Below are positions 1 through 7,585 of a stretch of DNA of 51,016 nt, one piece after another. The notes below the pieces were generated by a model that ran no database searches, was not told the origin of the DNA, and saw nothing but the letters and a program-made list of their open reading frames with translations. Source of the stretch: UMGS1696 sp964430105 (GTDB taxonomy: Bacteria; Bacillota; Clostridia; Oscillospirales; CAG-272); assembly GCA_964430105.1 (NCBI GenBank), contig CAYSEF010000010.1:1-51016 (forward strand), in the 5' to 3' direction. Made by a program: the position numbers and the translations under genes. The first letter of the stretch is position 1. Each line of letters starts with the position of its first letter.

Positions 1-154
1 CTATTATAGTATATTTCATTTGAAAAAACAATAGCACAAAATAAAATTTATAAATAATTCTCAGTTTATTTTCATATTCTGTGAGCATAGCAGTCGATTT
101 TGTATTATAATAAGAGAAAAGGTGTAATATCAGTATGAGAAACAGGAGGCAGCT

Positions 155-1156
155 TTGGCACAACGAGACACAAATCCTTACAAATATTCAGATTCTAACA
201 AGCGATATATGACATACGACTGGTATCTCAAGCAAAGATTTGGCGGAAAGGTAGCGAAGGTATCTCTCGACATAGGCTCAACTTGTCCAAATCTTGATGG
301 TTCAAGGGGGCATGGTGGGTGCATATACTGTAAATCAGGTAGTGCTTCTGCTGTCGGAGAAACGATTGAAGAGCAGTATACTCACGGAGTTGAGGTCGCC
401 TGTCGCAAATGGAAGCCGGTCGGATTTATTCCGTATTTTCAGTCAAATACAAATACATATGGCGATATTGATAAGCTGACTTCGTATTTCCGACGTGCGG
501 CAAAATTTGATGGTGCAGTGATGCTCGATATTGCTACACGAGCTGACTGCCTTGGAGATGAGGTCATAGCAGAGCTTGTGAAGCTTTCAGAGCAAATACC
601 GTTGACAGTAGAGCTTGGATTACAGACTACGAACGATACAACTGCGGAACTAATAAATCGCTGTCATACATATTCGGAATTTGTTGATGGTTATTCGAGA
701 TTAAAAATTGCGGCCGATGAAGTGAATTCACATTTTTCGACAGGTGACGGAATAATTCCAATGAAGCGTTTTACAATAGGCGTGCATCTTATCAATGGAC
801 TTCCGCGCGAAGGTAAGGCGGAAATGCTTAAATCAATCGAGGATGTTGCAAAGTTGCATCCGGATATGGTAAAAATACACCTTATGCATATACTTTCCGA
901 AACAGTGCTGGGTGATATGTATGCAAGGGGCGAATATCAACCGATGTCAAGAGATGATTATGTCAAAATAACGTGTGATCAGCTTGAAAGACTGCCTGAT
1001 GACATTATTCTCGGGAGAATTACAGGCGACGGAATGCCTGATGATCTTGTAGCACCGCTTTGGAGCAGACGCAAAACTGAGGTTGCAAATGAGATAGATA
1101 AAGAGCTGTACAGACGAGGAAGCTGGCAGGGAATGAGGGCAAATCTGAATATATAA
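155..1156 (+). CDS. YhcC/YtqA-type radical SAM protein (TIGR01212 family)
   Basis: 333 residues. The radical SAM cluster-binding motif is the family's spaced form, CPNLDGSRGHGGCIYC, with cysteines at 44, 56 and 59; this CxxxxxxxxxxxCxxC pattern with GGCIYC is typical of the YhcC/YtqA group rather than classical CxxxCxxC enzymes. The start is a TTG at 155, chosen because AGGAGG (144-149) sits five bases upstream and no in-frame ATG is placed equally well. The protein is complete at its C-terminus and of normal family length. The reaction of this family is not known to me with certainty; it is a cytoplasmic 4Fe-4S, SAM-dependent enzyme. It stands alone, converging with a microprotein gene across a shared terminator. 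Confidence 0.9.
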   Translation: MAQRDTNPYKYSDSNKRYMTYDWYLKQRFGGKVAKVSLDIGSTCPNLDGSRGHGGCIYCKSGSASAVGETIEEQYTHGVEVACRKWKPVGFIPYFQSNTNTYGDIDKLTSYFRRAAKFDGAVMLDIATRADCLGDEVIAELVKLSEQIPLTVELGLQTTNDTTAELINRCHTYSEFVDGYSRLKIAADEVNSHFSTGDGIIPMKRFTIGVHLINGLPREGKAEMLKSIEDVAKLHPDMVKIHLMHILSETVLGDMYARGEYQPMSRDDYVKITCDQLERLPDDIILGRITGDGMPDDLVAPLWSRRKTEVANEIDKELYRRGSWQGMRANLNI

Positions 1157-1160
1157 AAAA

Positions 1161-1235
1161 TGACTGTTGCGTTAGGAAGCTGTCGGACATGAATTCCGAT
1201 ATGCTGTTTCCTACCGTAACAGTCATTCTGTTTTT
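1161..1235. terminator. Bidirectional terminator hairpin, member a of the GGAA/TTCC family
   Basis: Arms at 1161-1178 and 1208-1225 pair over 17 of 18 positions (TGACTGTTGCGTTAGGAA with TTCCTACCGTAACAGTCA, one G-U). The loop carries a further TCGGA/TCCGA hairpin. An A-run precedes it (1155-1160) and a T-run follows (1231-1235), so it can stop both the radical SAM gene and the convergent microprotein/rnr transcripts. The other six members of this hairpin family are at 12421, 21227, 26040, 28310, 42398 and 49157. Confidence 0.85.
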
Positions 1236-1267
1236 ATAAAAATATAGTTTAGTTCACGATTTTTGCA

Positions 1268-1375
1268 TCACTTTTTCGATTGCATAATGAACGATAATGC
1301 AAAGGTTGTGATAGCGACAACGGCAAATAGAACGAGGATTTCGAAGGTCTGCGGTACATCAGTTGTTATAAGCAT
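1268..1375 (-). CDS. 35-residue single-pass membrane microprotein, unknown function
   Basis: Short gene: ATG at 1375-1373, stop TGA at 1270-1268. It has a near-perfect ribosome binding site, AAAGGAGAGG (1390-1381), five bases from the ATG, and its own consensus promoter 50-80 bases upstream. The predicted peptide starts MLITTDVPQ, has one hydrophobic stretch at about residues 11-31 (ILVLFAVVAITTFALSFIM), and ends QSKK, which suggests an N-out or membrane-spanning peptide with a positive cytoplasmic tail. It follows rnr on the same strand with no terminator between, so it may also receive rnr read-through. I do not recognise the family; no toxin-antitoxin partner or antisense RNA is evident. 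The coding call rests on RBS, promoter and hydrophobic pattern rather than homology. Confidence 0.7.
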   Translation of the reverse strand: MLITTDVPQTFEILVLFAVVAITTFALSFIMQSKK

Positions 1376-1422
1376 GATATCCTCTCCTTTATGATATATA
1401 TTAGAAAAACTTCTGTAACTAT

Positions 1423-1451
1423 ATTTTATCATAAAGTTTACAGTTTGTCAA
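1423..1451 (-). promoter_or_regulatory. Sigma-A promoter of the microprotein gene
   Basis: Reading the minus strand: TTGACA (1451-1446), 17-base spacer, TAAAAT (1428-1423), with a TG dinucleotide upstream of the -10. It lies between the rnr stop codon and the microprotein start. Confidence 0.8.
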
Positions 1452-1515
1452 TAACTGAGCTGATGAATGTGCAAAAAACTTTCGATTATTTAGCTATACT
1501 TTTAACAAAATTCGA

Positions 1516-3720
1516 TTAAATATTGTCTATCTCGTTAATTTCACGATATGGTTCAAACGTGATTCTTCCACCGGACAGATCGACATCAGTGAGCTTAACC
1601 TTTAGCGGAGAGCCAAGCGAATATACTGTTTGACCTACTGTGAGTGTCATGATTTCGTCGTTTACACGAGAACCAGGGTAGCAAGCGGCAGGTACAAAGC
1701 CTTCAACGAGATTTTCGCATTGTACGAACATACCACTGCGAATGACAGAAGCCACAGTCACATCGAATACCTGACCTATCTTGTCGGACATATAAAGTGC
1801 CATATAGAGATCTTCTATATCACGTTCAGCACCGAGCGCACGTATTTCACATTCTGTTGATGATGCACCACGATCTTCTGCAATGCGAGTGAGATTTTCA
1901 ACCGGATCATCTTCAAAGGGTGTACCGATTGTCAGTTCGCTTGCGCCTGTTTTTTCAAGAGTTTCGGTTATGACGGTGTGTACGAACAGGTCAGGGTAAC
2001 GACGGATAGGGGAAGTGAAGTGACAATATTTTTCTGCGCCAAGACCGAAATGTGGCAGGCAGTGTGCGACATATTTTGCTTTCATCATGCTTCTGAGGAG
2101 TACAGATGAAACGATACTGCCTATTCCACGCTCATTTGCCTCACCGAGAATTCCCATAAGATTTTCAGACAGCTCTGTTGCAGACATATTGTCGAGGTCA
2201 CCGCCTGTGAGCGACTTTACATTAAGTCCTACGTTCTGAGCAAAGGTGATGAAGGAATTTATCTTTTCTGTATCGGGCTTTTCGTGGATTCTGTACAGAC
2301 ATGGAAGGTGAAGTGAATTAAGAACCTCTGCGACGCCCATATTTGCCTGAAGCATGAACTGTTCGATAAGCTTTTCAGCCTCGCCACGTTCACGACGAAC
2401 TACATCGATGGGCTTTCCTTCATCATCGAGTATGATAACTGCTTCGCTGTCCTCAAGCTCCATTGTGCCTTTTTTCTCAGCATTTGCTTTGAGTATCTGA
2501 TAAAGCTCAAACATTTTAGTGAGCATTGGATATACTTCACGATATTTTTCGTAAAATTCACTCGATTCGCCGGCTTCAAACAGGTCGTTAACCTCTGAAT
2601 AGACACCACGAACTGTGCTGCTGAGAATTGATTTGTAGATTTTCGTACCAATTCTTGTTCCGTTTTTATCGAGCGTAATTTCGGCTGACAGAGCATATTT
2701 GTCTGTTCCTGCGTTAAGTGAGCAAGCACCATTTGAAAGACTTTCAGGGAGCATAGGTACAACCTTGTCGGTGAAATATACGCTTGTGCCACGGAGAACG
2801 GCTTCTTCTTCGGTTGGAGTTTGCTGACGAACATAATGTGAAACGTCGGCAATGTGTACTCCGAGGATATATCCGTTTTCGGTTACTTCCAGTGATACAG
2901 CATCATCAAGGTCCTTTGCGCTTGCACTGTCTATGGTCAAAATGAGCTTTCCACGAAGATCGACACGATTTTCGGATGAAATAGTCTGTTTTGAAACTTC
3001 GTCAGCGTGAAGCAAAACGGATTCCGGAAATTCTGTGCGTATGCCGGCTGAATGAAGGATAGCAGAATAGTTTGCTTCTCGTGTAAGTGAGCTTCCGAAA
3101 ACAGTGGATATTCTGCCTTCAGTATCAAAATAAGGCATATCCTGTGGTCCGCGAATAGTAATAGATTTTGTTCTTGTGAAAAATCTTTCGCCTGACGGAA
3201 CTACTTCTATCTTATCGTTGTCTTTTGCGTCAGCAACATCTATATCCTTTTGGGGAATAAAGATGTTTACTCCATAACGTCTTGAATCGGGCGTGAGATA
3301 AGAATAACCACGTCCTACATGAAGTGTACCGATGATAGAATCGGTTTTATATTCGACAGAGATTACTTCGCCTTCTCTACCCTTGTGTGTTGAAAATGGA
3401 TCCCTGGGATAAAGCATGACCTTGACAGTATCGCCGGTCATAGCTCCCATTGTCTTTCTTGGCGGAATAAATACGTCCTCTACAGAATATTCCGGTGACG
3501 GAACGCAGAATCCAAAGCCTTTACCGCTGTAAGAGAAGGTTCCTTCTATAATATCATTCGCTGCGGAGGAAGTATTCTGTGTTTTCATAGAGGAATATGT
3601 GGGATGCTGAGAGCGTGATCTTTCGTGCTCTCTGTTTTTGTTGCCGGATTTTGTTTTATTTTTTCCCATAGCACGAGTTATTTGCTTTTCGCGTTTTTGT
3701 TTGCTGTTATATTTAGCCAA
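1516..3720 (-). CDS. rnr: Ribonuclease R (3'-5' exoribonuclease, RNB family)
   Basis: 734 residues. Processive 3'-5' exoribonuclease that degrades structured RNA. The first ~55 residues are a lysine/arginine-rich tail rather than the helix-turn-helix seen in some RNase R proteins. A cold-shock-type OB domain follows (about 57-190), then the RNB catalytic domain with TIDSASAKDLDDAVS at 262-276, giving the Mg-binding aspartates at about 264, 270, 272 and 273. A C-terminal S1 domain lies at about 650-720. The start is TTG at 3720-3718, supported by AAGGAG six bases upstream. It lies downstream of secG, as in many Firmicutes (secG-rnr-smpB), but smpB is absent here and a strong terminator separates secG from rnr. 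Confidence 0.96.
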   Translation of the reverse strand: MAKYNSKQKREKQITRAMGKNKTKSGNKNREHERSRSQHPTYSSMKTQNTSSAANDIIEGTFSYSGKGFGFCVPSPEYSVEDVFIPPRKTMGAMTGDTVKVMLYPRDPFSTHKGREGEVISVEYKTDSIIGTLHVGRGYSYLTPDSRRYGVNIFIPQKDIDVADAKDNDKIEVVPSGERFFTRTKSITIRGPQDMPYFDTEGRISTVFGSSLTREANYSAILHSAGIRTEFPESVLLHADEVSKQTISSENRVDLRGKLILTIDSASAKDLDDAVSLEVTENGYILGVHIADVSHYVRQQTPTEEEAVLRGTSVYFTDKVVPMLPESLSNGACSLNAGTDKYALSAEITLDKNGTRIGTKIYKSILSSTVRGVYSEVNDLFEAGESSEFYEKYREVYPMLTKMFELYQILKANAEKKGTMELEDSEAVIILDDEGKPIDVVRRERGEAEKLIEQFMLQANMGVAEVLNSLHLPCLYRIHEKPDTEKINSFITFAQNVGLNVKSLTGGDLDNMSATELSENLMGILGEANERGIGSIVSSVLLRSMMKAKYVAHCLPHFGLGAEKYCHFTSPIRRYPDLFVHTVITETLEKTGASELTIGTPFEDDPVENLTRIAEDRGASSTECEIRALGAERDIEDLYMALYMSDKIGQVFDVTVASVIRSGMFVQCENLVEGFVPAACYPGSRVNDEIMTLTVGQTVYSLGSPLKVKLTDVDLSGGRITFEPYREINEIDNI

Positions 3721-3853
3721 TGTGTACTCCTTCTTTTGAGTGTTGCTTTAGTTTTAATATTCTCGAAAAACAAAGCAGAGTTGTGTGCGAATTTTTGACA
3801 TATTTGTGATATCAGACCTGTGAGGTATTGTTTTGAAATAGATTTTGCACAGC

Positions 3854-3879
3854 AAAAAAGCGGAACTCTTCAGCCCCGC
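3854..3879 (-). terminator. Intrinsic terminator of secG
   Basis: On the minus strand GCGGGGCT-GAAG-AGTTCCGC (3879-3860) forms an 8-bp stem including two G-U pairs with a four-base loop, followed at once by six U (3859-3854). It lies between secG and rnr. I see no convincing -35/-10 pair between this site and the rnr start, so partial read-through is a likely route to rnr. Confidence 0.8.
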
Positions 3880-3928
3880 CCTCTTGTTGATTCATTGTTT
3901 GAACAGCGGAGTTATACTCGCCGTTTTC

Positions 3929-4306
3929 TTATTCAGCAGCTACGGTTTCTTCGACAGCTTCGCCTTCAACTTCACCCTCAACAACAGCATCAACGTCGTC
4001 TTCTACAACGTCATCTGTGTTTGTGGTAACAGTGTCATAGGTGATTGCCTGCTGGAGATCGTTCAGGTCTACAGTATCCTGCATGAGGTAGGAAATGAGA
4101 ACGAGAACAACAAATACGATAGCTACAATAGTGGTAAGCTTAGAGAGCTTCTTGTCGATAGTGCTACCCTTGGTCTTGCCAAAGAATGTTTCTGCGCCGC
4201 CAGCGATAGTGCCGGAGAGATTATGACTCTTGCCGGACTGCATGAGAACAGACACTACAAGGAATACTGCGGCGATGATGAGAACGATGCCGATAGCTAT
4301 TTGCAT
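3929..4306 (-). CDS. secG: SecG, protein translocase subunit with a long acidic tail
   Basis: 125 residues; small membrane subunit of SecYEG. The first transmembrane helix is about residues 3-22 (IAIGIVLIIAAVFLVVSVLM), followed by the family hallmark QSGKSHNLSGTIAGGAETFF, and a second helix at about 57-74. The family is usually 70-80 residues; here about 45 extra C-terminal residues are rich in Asp, Glu, Val and Thr (for example VVEDDVDAVVEGEVEGEAVE), which is unusual. ATG at 4306 has GGAGG upstream. Its own promoter is at 4392-4420 and its terminator at 3854-3879. Confidence 0.93.
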   Translation of the reverse strand: MQIAIGIVLIIAAVFLVVSVLMQSGKSHNLSGTIAGGAETFFGKTKGSTIDKKLSKLTTIVAIVFVVLVLISYLMQDTVDLNDLQQAITYDTVTTNTDDVVEDDVDAVVEGEVEGEAVEETVAAE

Positions 4307-4391
4307 GGTTAGCCTCCATTTATCTGATTCGTGATCCGTCTATGCCTGTCAAATGGGCAAAATACGACGGTTAAAATTACTTAGCCTATCT

Positions 4392-4420
4392 ATTTTACCA
4401 TAATTACACGAGAATTGCAA
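4392..4420 (-). promoter_or_regulatory. Sigma-A promoter of secG
   Basis: Minus strand: TTGCAA (4420-4415), 17-base spacer ending in TATGG, TAAAAT (4397-4392). It lies about 90 bases upstream of the secG ATG and downstream of the rny terminator. Confidence 0.75.
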
Positions 4421-4546
4421 TAGTAAAATGAAATTATTTCGCTGATTTTTCGTTATTTTATGCTTTAGGCAATAAAAAAACATTAAATACATAAGCAGCA
4501 GAGCTTTTAGAGGAAGAAATAGTATTTTGATAACGCTGTAAGCACG

Positions 4547-4576
4547 AAAAAACCGCCCTATTATTAGTAGAGCGGT
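4547..4576 (-). terminator. Intrinsic terminator of rny
   Basis: On the minus strand a 9-bp stem ACCGCTCTA / TAGGGCGGT (4576-4552, one G-U, loop CTAATAA) is followed by a U-run (4552-4547). It lies 14 bases past the rny stop codon. Confidence 0.85.
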
Positions 4577-4589
4577 AGAATTTTCGAGG

Positions 4590-6134
4590 TTATTTCGCAT
4601 AGTCGATAGTGCGACTTTCGCGGATGATGTGTACTTTGATCTGTCCGGGATATTCCAGTTCGTTTTCGATCTTTTTAACAATATCGCGTGCAATGATCGT
4701 CATCTGGTCATCGTCTACAACGTCGGGTTTAACCATTATGCGGATCTCACGACCTGCCTGTATAGCGTAGGATTTTTCAACGCCTTCAAACTCGTTTGCA
4801 ATTTCTTCAAGCTTCGTGAGTCTCTTGATATAGTTTTCGAGGTTTTCACGTCTTGCGCCGGGACGAGCTGCGGAAATAGCATCAGCTGCTTGAATAATAA
4901 GAGCTGTGATAGTCTGCGCTTCAACATCACCATGATGTGCTTCGATAGCGTGGATAATTTCCTTTGATTCCTTGTACTTGCGGGCGATTTCAACACCAAG
5001 CTGTACATGGGAGCCTTCGACCTCCTGTGTCAAGGACTTACCTATGTCGTGGAGAAGACCTGCACGTTTTGCAATCATGCTGTCAGCTCCAAGCTCGTCC
5101 GCAATAACACCTGCGATAAGAGCAACTTCGACGGAATGTGCCAAGACGTTCTGACCGTAGCTTGTACGGTACTTGAGGCGACCGAGAAGCTTAACAAGCT
5201 CAGGATTGATACCGTGGATACCTGTATCGAAGGTAGCACGTTCACCTGCCTGCTTGATTGAAACTTCAACCTCACGGCGGGCTTTTTCAACCATTTCTTC
5301 GATTCTCGTCGGATGAATACGTCCGTCGGAGATAAGCTTTTCGAGAGCCAGTCTTGCGATTTCTCTGCGAACCGGATCGAACGATGAAACGGTAATAGCT
5401 TCCGGCGTATCATCGATTATCAAATCAACGCCTGTAAGAGTTTCGATAGTGCGGATATTTCTGCCTTCACGACCGATGATGCGTCCTTTCATTTCTTCGC
5501 TGGGAAGCGGAACTACGGATACGGTGATTTCAGAAACATGATCAGCAGCGCATCTCTGTATTGCAAGTGCAATAATGTTGCGAGCTTTTTCATCGGCTTC
5601 GTCCTTGAATCTGGATTCCAGTTCAACGATCTTCATAGCCTGTTCGTGCTTGATTTCGCCTTCGAGCTGTGAAATAAGCTTTGCTTTAGCTTCTTCAGCA
5701 GTCATTTCGGCTATTTTTTGGAGTGTCTCGTACTGTTCGCTCTTGATTTTTTCGATAGATTCGTTCAGCTCTGTTGTTTCCTTGAGCTTTTTAGTGAGTT
5801 GTTCATCTTTCTTTTCAAGAGCTTCGGTTTTGCGGTCGAGAGTTTCTTCTTTAGATGAGGCGCGACGTTCCTGTCTTGTAAGTTCGCTACGTCTTTCTTT
5901 TAATTCCTGTTCGAATTCATTTTTTGTTTGAAGGATTTCTTCCTTTGCTTCAAGCAGAGCTTCTTTTTTCTTGGTTTCGGCAGATTTGATACCGTCCTCA
6001 AGAATTTTTCTCGCTTGTTCTTCAGCCGAACCTATCTCAGCTTCACCGACTTTTTTGCGATATACCATACCGGCAACAAAGCCAACGCCGAGACCAACGA
6101 CGCCTGCGATTATTCCTGCAATTAAGGGTCCCAT
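4590..6134 (-). CDS. rny: Ribonuclease Y (endoribonuclease, membrane-anchored)
   Basis: 514 residues from the chosen start; B. subtilis RNase Y is about 520. It initiates mRNA decay by endonucleolytic cleavage. Order of parts: N-terminal transmembrane helix (about 2-25, GPLIAGIIAGVVGLGVGFVA), a long charged coiled coil (about 35-195), a KH RNA-binding domain with GRIIGREGRNIRTIE, then the HD domain with LAHSVEVALIAG and the catalytic LLHDIGKS. An in-frame ATG lies 12 codons further upstream, at 6170. I prefer 6134 because AAAAGGAGGTG lies immediately before it, inside that longer reading frame. The gene has its own promoter and terminator. Confidence 0.96.
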   Translation of the reverse strand: MGPLIAGIIAGVVGLGVGFVAGMVYRKKVGEAEIGSAEEQARKILEDGIKSAETKKKEALLEAKEEILQTKNEFEQELKERRSELTRQERRASSKEETLDRKTEALEKKDEQLTKKLKETTELNESIEKIKSEQYETLQKIAEMTAEEAKAKLISQLEGEIKHEQAMKIVELESRFKDEADEKARNIIALAIQRCAADHVSEITVSVVPLPSEEMKGRIIGREGRNIRTIETLTGVDLIIDDTPEAITVSSFDPVRREIARLALEKLISDGRIHPTRIEEMVEKARREVEVSIKQAGERATFDTGIHGINPELVKLLGRLKYRTSYGQNVLAHSVEVALIAGVIADELGADSMIAKRAGLLHDIGKSLTQEVEGSHVQLGVEIARKYKESKEIIHAIEAHHGDVEAQTITALIIQAADAISAARPGARRENLENYIKRLTKLEEIANEFEGVEKSYAIQAGREIRIMVKPDVVDDDQMTIIARDIVKKIENELEYPGQIKVHIIRESRTIDYAK

Positions 6135-6264
6135 CCCGCACCTCCTTTTGTTTGATGTGTTGTTTTGCATGATTCTACCTTTTGCTTTCGCTTTATGTGA
6201 ATTTACGTATAGTCTGTCTAAATGATGCCGTTTAATGCCGGATTATAAAAACATACTACTTTAT

Positions 6265-6293
6265 ATTATAACTCAGTAGCGTGATAAAGTCAA
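6265..6293 (-). promoter_or_regulatory. Sigma-A promoter of rny
   Basis: Minus strand: TTGACT (6293-6288), 17-base spacer, perfect TATAAT (6270-6265). It leaves a 5' leader of roughly 120 bases before the rny RBS; I see no strong hairpin in that leader. Confidence 0.85.
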
Positions 6294-6344
6294 GACGTAA
6301 TTTGTAATTTTGAGTCGCTGTACCCTTTGCGAGCTTTTGAAAAG

Positions 6345-6390
6345 CAAAAAAGGACTGTCCTCTTGAGCCGAAAGCTACATTGGACAGTCC
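6345..6390 (-). terminator. Intrinsic terminator of the GH29 gene
   Basis: 9-bp stem GGACTGTCC / GGACAGTCC (6382-6390 with 6352-6360), a smaller AGC/GCT stem inside, then a U-run on the minus strand (6351-6345). It lacks the GGAA/TTCC core of the hairpin family and separates two co-directional genes. Confidence 0.8.
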
Positions 6391-6415
6391 CTGATATTGC
6401 TATTTATTATTTGAT

Positions 6416-7381
6416 TTATTTTCTTATTGCCCAGCCGTTCGGGAGCGTGTCGAGAGCGGAGGGAAGTGATATCGAGTTACCTATTTTTGCAAATTCCTCT
6501 ACCAAATTATCGTCAACATCTCCATCTGCACGAGGGCTTATGTTTATCATAACATTCACGTTCATGGGGAAGTATTTTTCCGTCATTTCACGCACCCAAT
6601 CTGCTGATGCACACTTTTTATCTCCATCACCGTCACGCCAGAACCATGTTTTGGTCAGCTTCTGACATAATGCACCCGGGCCATGGAATTCGCCTTCAAC
6701 ATCCTGACCTGCGCCGTTTTCGTAGAATATAACGTCTGTTCCGCTTATACCAAAGGTGCATCCGATATTCATGAGCAGACAGTTTGGCTGAATTGATTTT
6801 ACAAGCTCATCTATCTCCTCAAAGGGTAGCATATCGTATGTCGGGCCACCCCACGGAGCATTCCAGCCATCAACGATAAGAAATGGAATATCCCCGTAAT
6901 TTGTGAGAAGCTCGGTTATTTGCCCTTTGATAAGCTTTTTTTGCTCATCATTACAGCTGTAACGACCTATTTTTGCAGTGAGATCGAGGACAGAGAAGTA
7001 AAGACCGCTCACTATACCTTCTTCACGGAAAGCGTTGAGGTATTCTGCAACAACATCGGTTTTGTTTGTCGCATTTCTGATACAATGCTCTGAAAATTCT
7101 GTAGGCCAAAGTGCGAAGCCTTCATGATGCTTGGTTGTAAGTGCGGCAAATTTACATCCGGCGGATTTTGCCATTTTTGCCCATTTTTTGCAATCCAGAG
7201 CTGTCGGATTCCAGTTTTTTTCGTCAAACGGGAATTGTCTTTGCGCACCCCCGTTTTCAACATCATATTCCCAGTCGATTATTTCGCTCTTATTAAACTG
7301 AGCTGTTGCACTGTTAAAATGGATGAATGTGCCGAAGCGGAGATTTATAAAATTTTTCTGAAGCTCGATAAGGTTTGACAT
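6416..7381 (-). CDS. GH29-like alpha-L-fucosidase, cytoplasmic
   Basis: 321 residues, no signal peptide. It matches the catalytic barrel of GH29 alpha-L-fucosidases: WNPTALDCKKWAKMAKSAG, then KFAALTTKHHEGFALWPT at about 78-95, GLYFSVLDL, and FLIVDGW with the likely nucleophile Asp171. The C-terminal beta-sandwich of many GH29 enzymes is missing, so this is a barrel-only form. Retaining hydrolysis of alpha-L-fucosides is the family activity; the exact linkage is inferred only. ATG at 7381 has AAAGGAG upstream. It is monocistronic, with a consensus promoter and a palindrome in its leader. Fucose would fit side chains of plant xyloglucan or host mucin glycans. Confidence 0.82.
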   Translation of the reverse strand: MSNLIELQKNFINLRFGTFIHFNSATAQFNKSEIIDWEYDVENGGAQRQFPFDEKNWNPTALDCKKWAKMAKSAGCKFAALTTKHHEGFALWPTEFSEHCIRNATNKTDVVAEYLNAFREEGIVSGLYFSVLDLTAKIGRYSCNDEQKKLIKGQITELLTNYGDIPFLIVDGWNAPWGGPTYDMLPFEEIDELVKSIQPNCLLMNIGCTFGISGTDVIFYENGAGQDVEGEFHGPGALCQKLTKTWFWRDGDGDKKCASADWVREMTEKYFPMNVNVMINISPRADGDVDDNLVEEFAKIGNSISLPSALDTLPNGWAIRK

Positions 7382-7403
7382 AATACGCTCCTTTGTTAAC
7401 TCG

Positions 7404-7424
7404 GATATAGTTTCATTCTATATC
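7404..7424. promoter_or_regulatory. Candidate operator in the GH29 leader
   Basis: Perfect inverted repeat GATATAG-TTTCATT-CTATATC, 7-7-7. It lies downstream of the GH29 -10 box and upstream of its RBS, at about +11 to +31 of the transcript. That is a normal position for a repressor roadblock. Alternatively it could be a weak mRNA hairpin. No regulator gene is adjacent. Confidence 0.5.
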
Positions 7425-7441
7425 AAAGTGATCTTGCTGTG

Positions 7442-7470
7442 ATTATATAGCGAAATCTGAAAGCTGTCAA
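7442..7470 (-). promoter_or_regulatory. Sigma-A promoter of the GH29 gene
   Basis: Minus strand: TTGACA (7470-7465), 17-base spacer, TATAAT (7447-7442); both boxes are perfect consensus. Confidence 0.88.
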
Positions 7471-7535
7471 TACTTTTTTGATTTTTCGCTGAAATTTAAG
7501 ACAGAGGTGAGCGTTATTCACGACACAGCTTACTC

Positions 7536-7564
7536 TTGCAAAACGCCGGAAGATGAGCTATAAT
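7536..7564 (+). promoter_or_regulatory. Sigma-A promoter of the FliB-like gene
   Basis: TTGCAA (7536-7541), 17-base spacer, TATAAT (7559-7564). The -10 is only 22 bases from the ATG at 7586, so the leader is very short (about 15 bases) and consists mostly of the RBS AAAAAAAGGA. Confidence 0.8.
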
Positions 7565-7585
7565 ATAATAAAAAAAGGACAAATC

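Noticed and set aside
1..154. Promoter for the first radical SAM gene
   Set aside because: A TATTATAAT stretch near 110-118 is present but no -35 at a correct distance; not listed as a feature.
3721..3928. tRNA gene after secG, as in some bacteria
   Set aside because: No cloverleaf, no GTTCGAATC-type T-arm; the region is explained by the secG terminator.
3845..4312. A 155-codon frame antisense to secG
   Set aside because: Shadow of secG; it lacks an RBS and overlaps the secG terminator.
6345..6390. Eighth member of the GGAA/TTCC hairpin family
   Set aside because: The outer stem GGACTGTCC is loosely similar but the GGAA/TTCC core and the CGCA box are missing.
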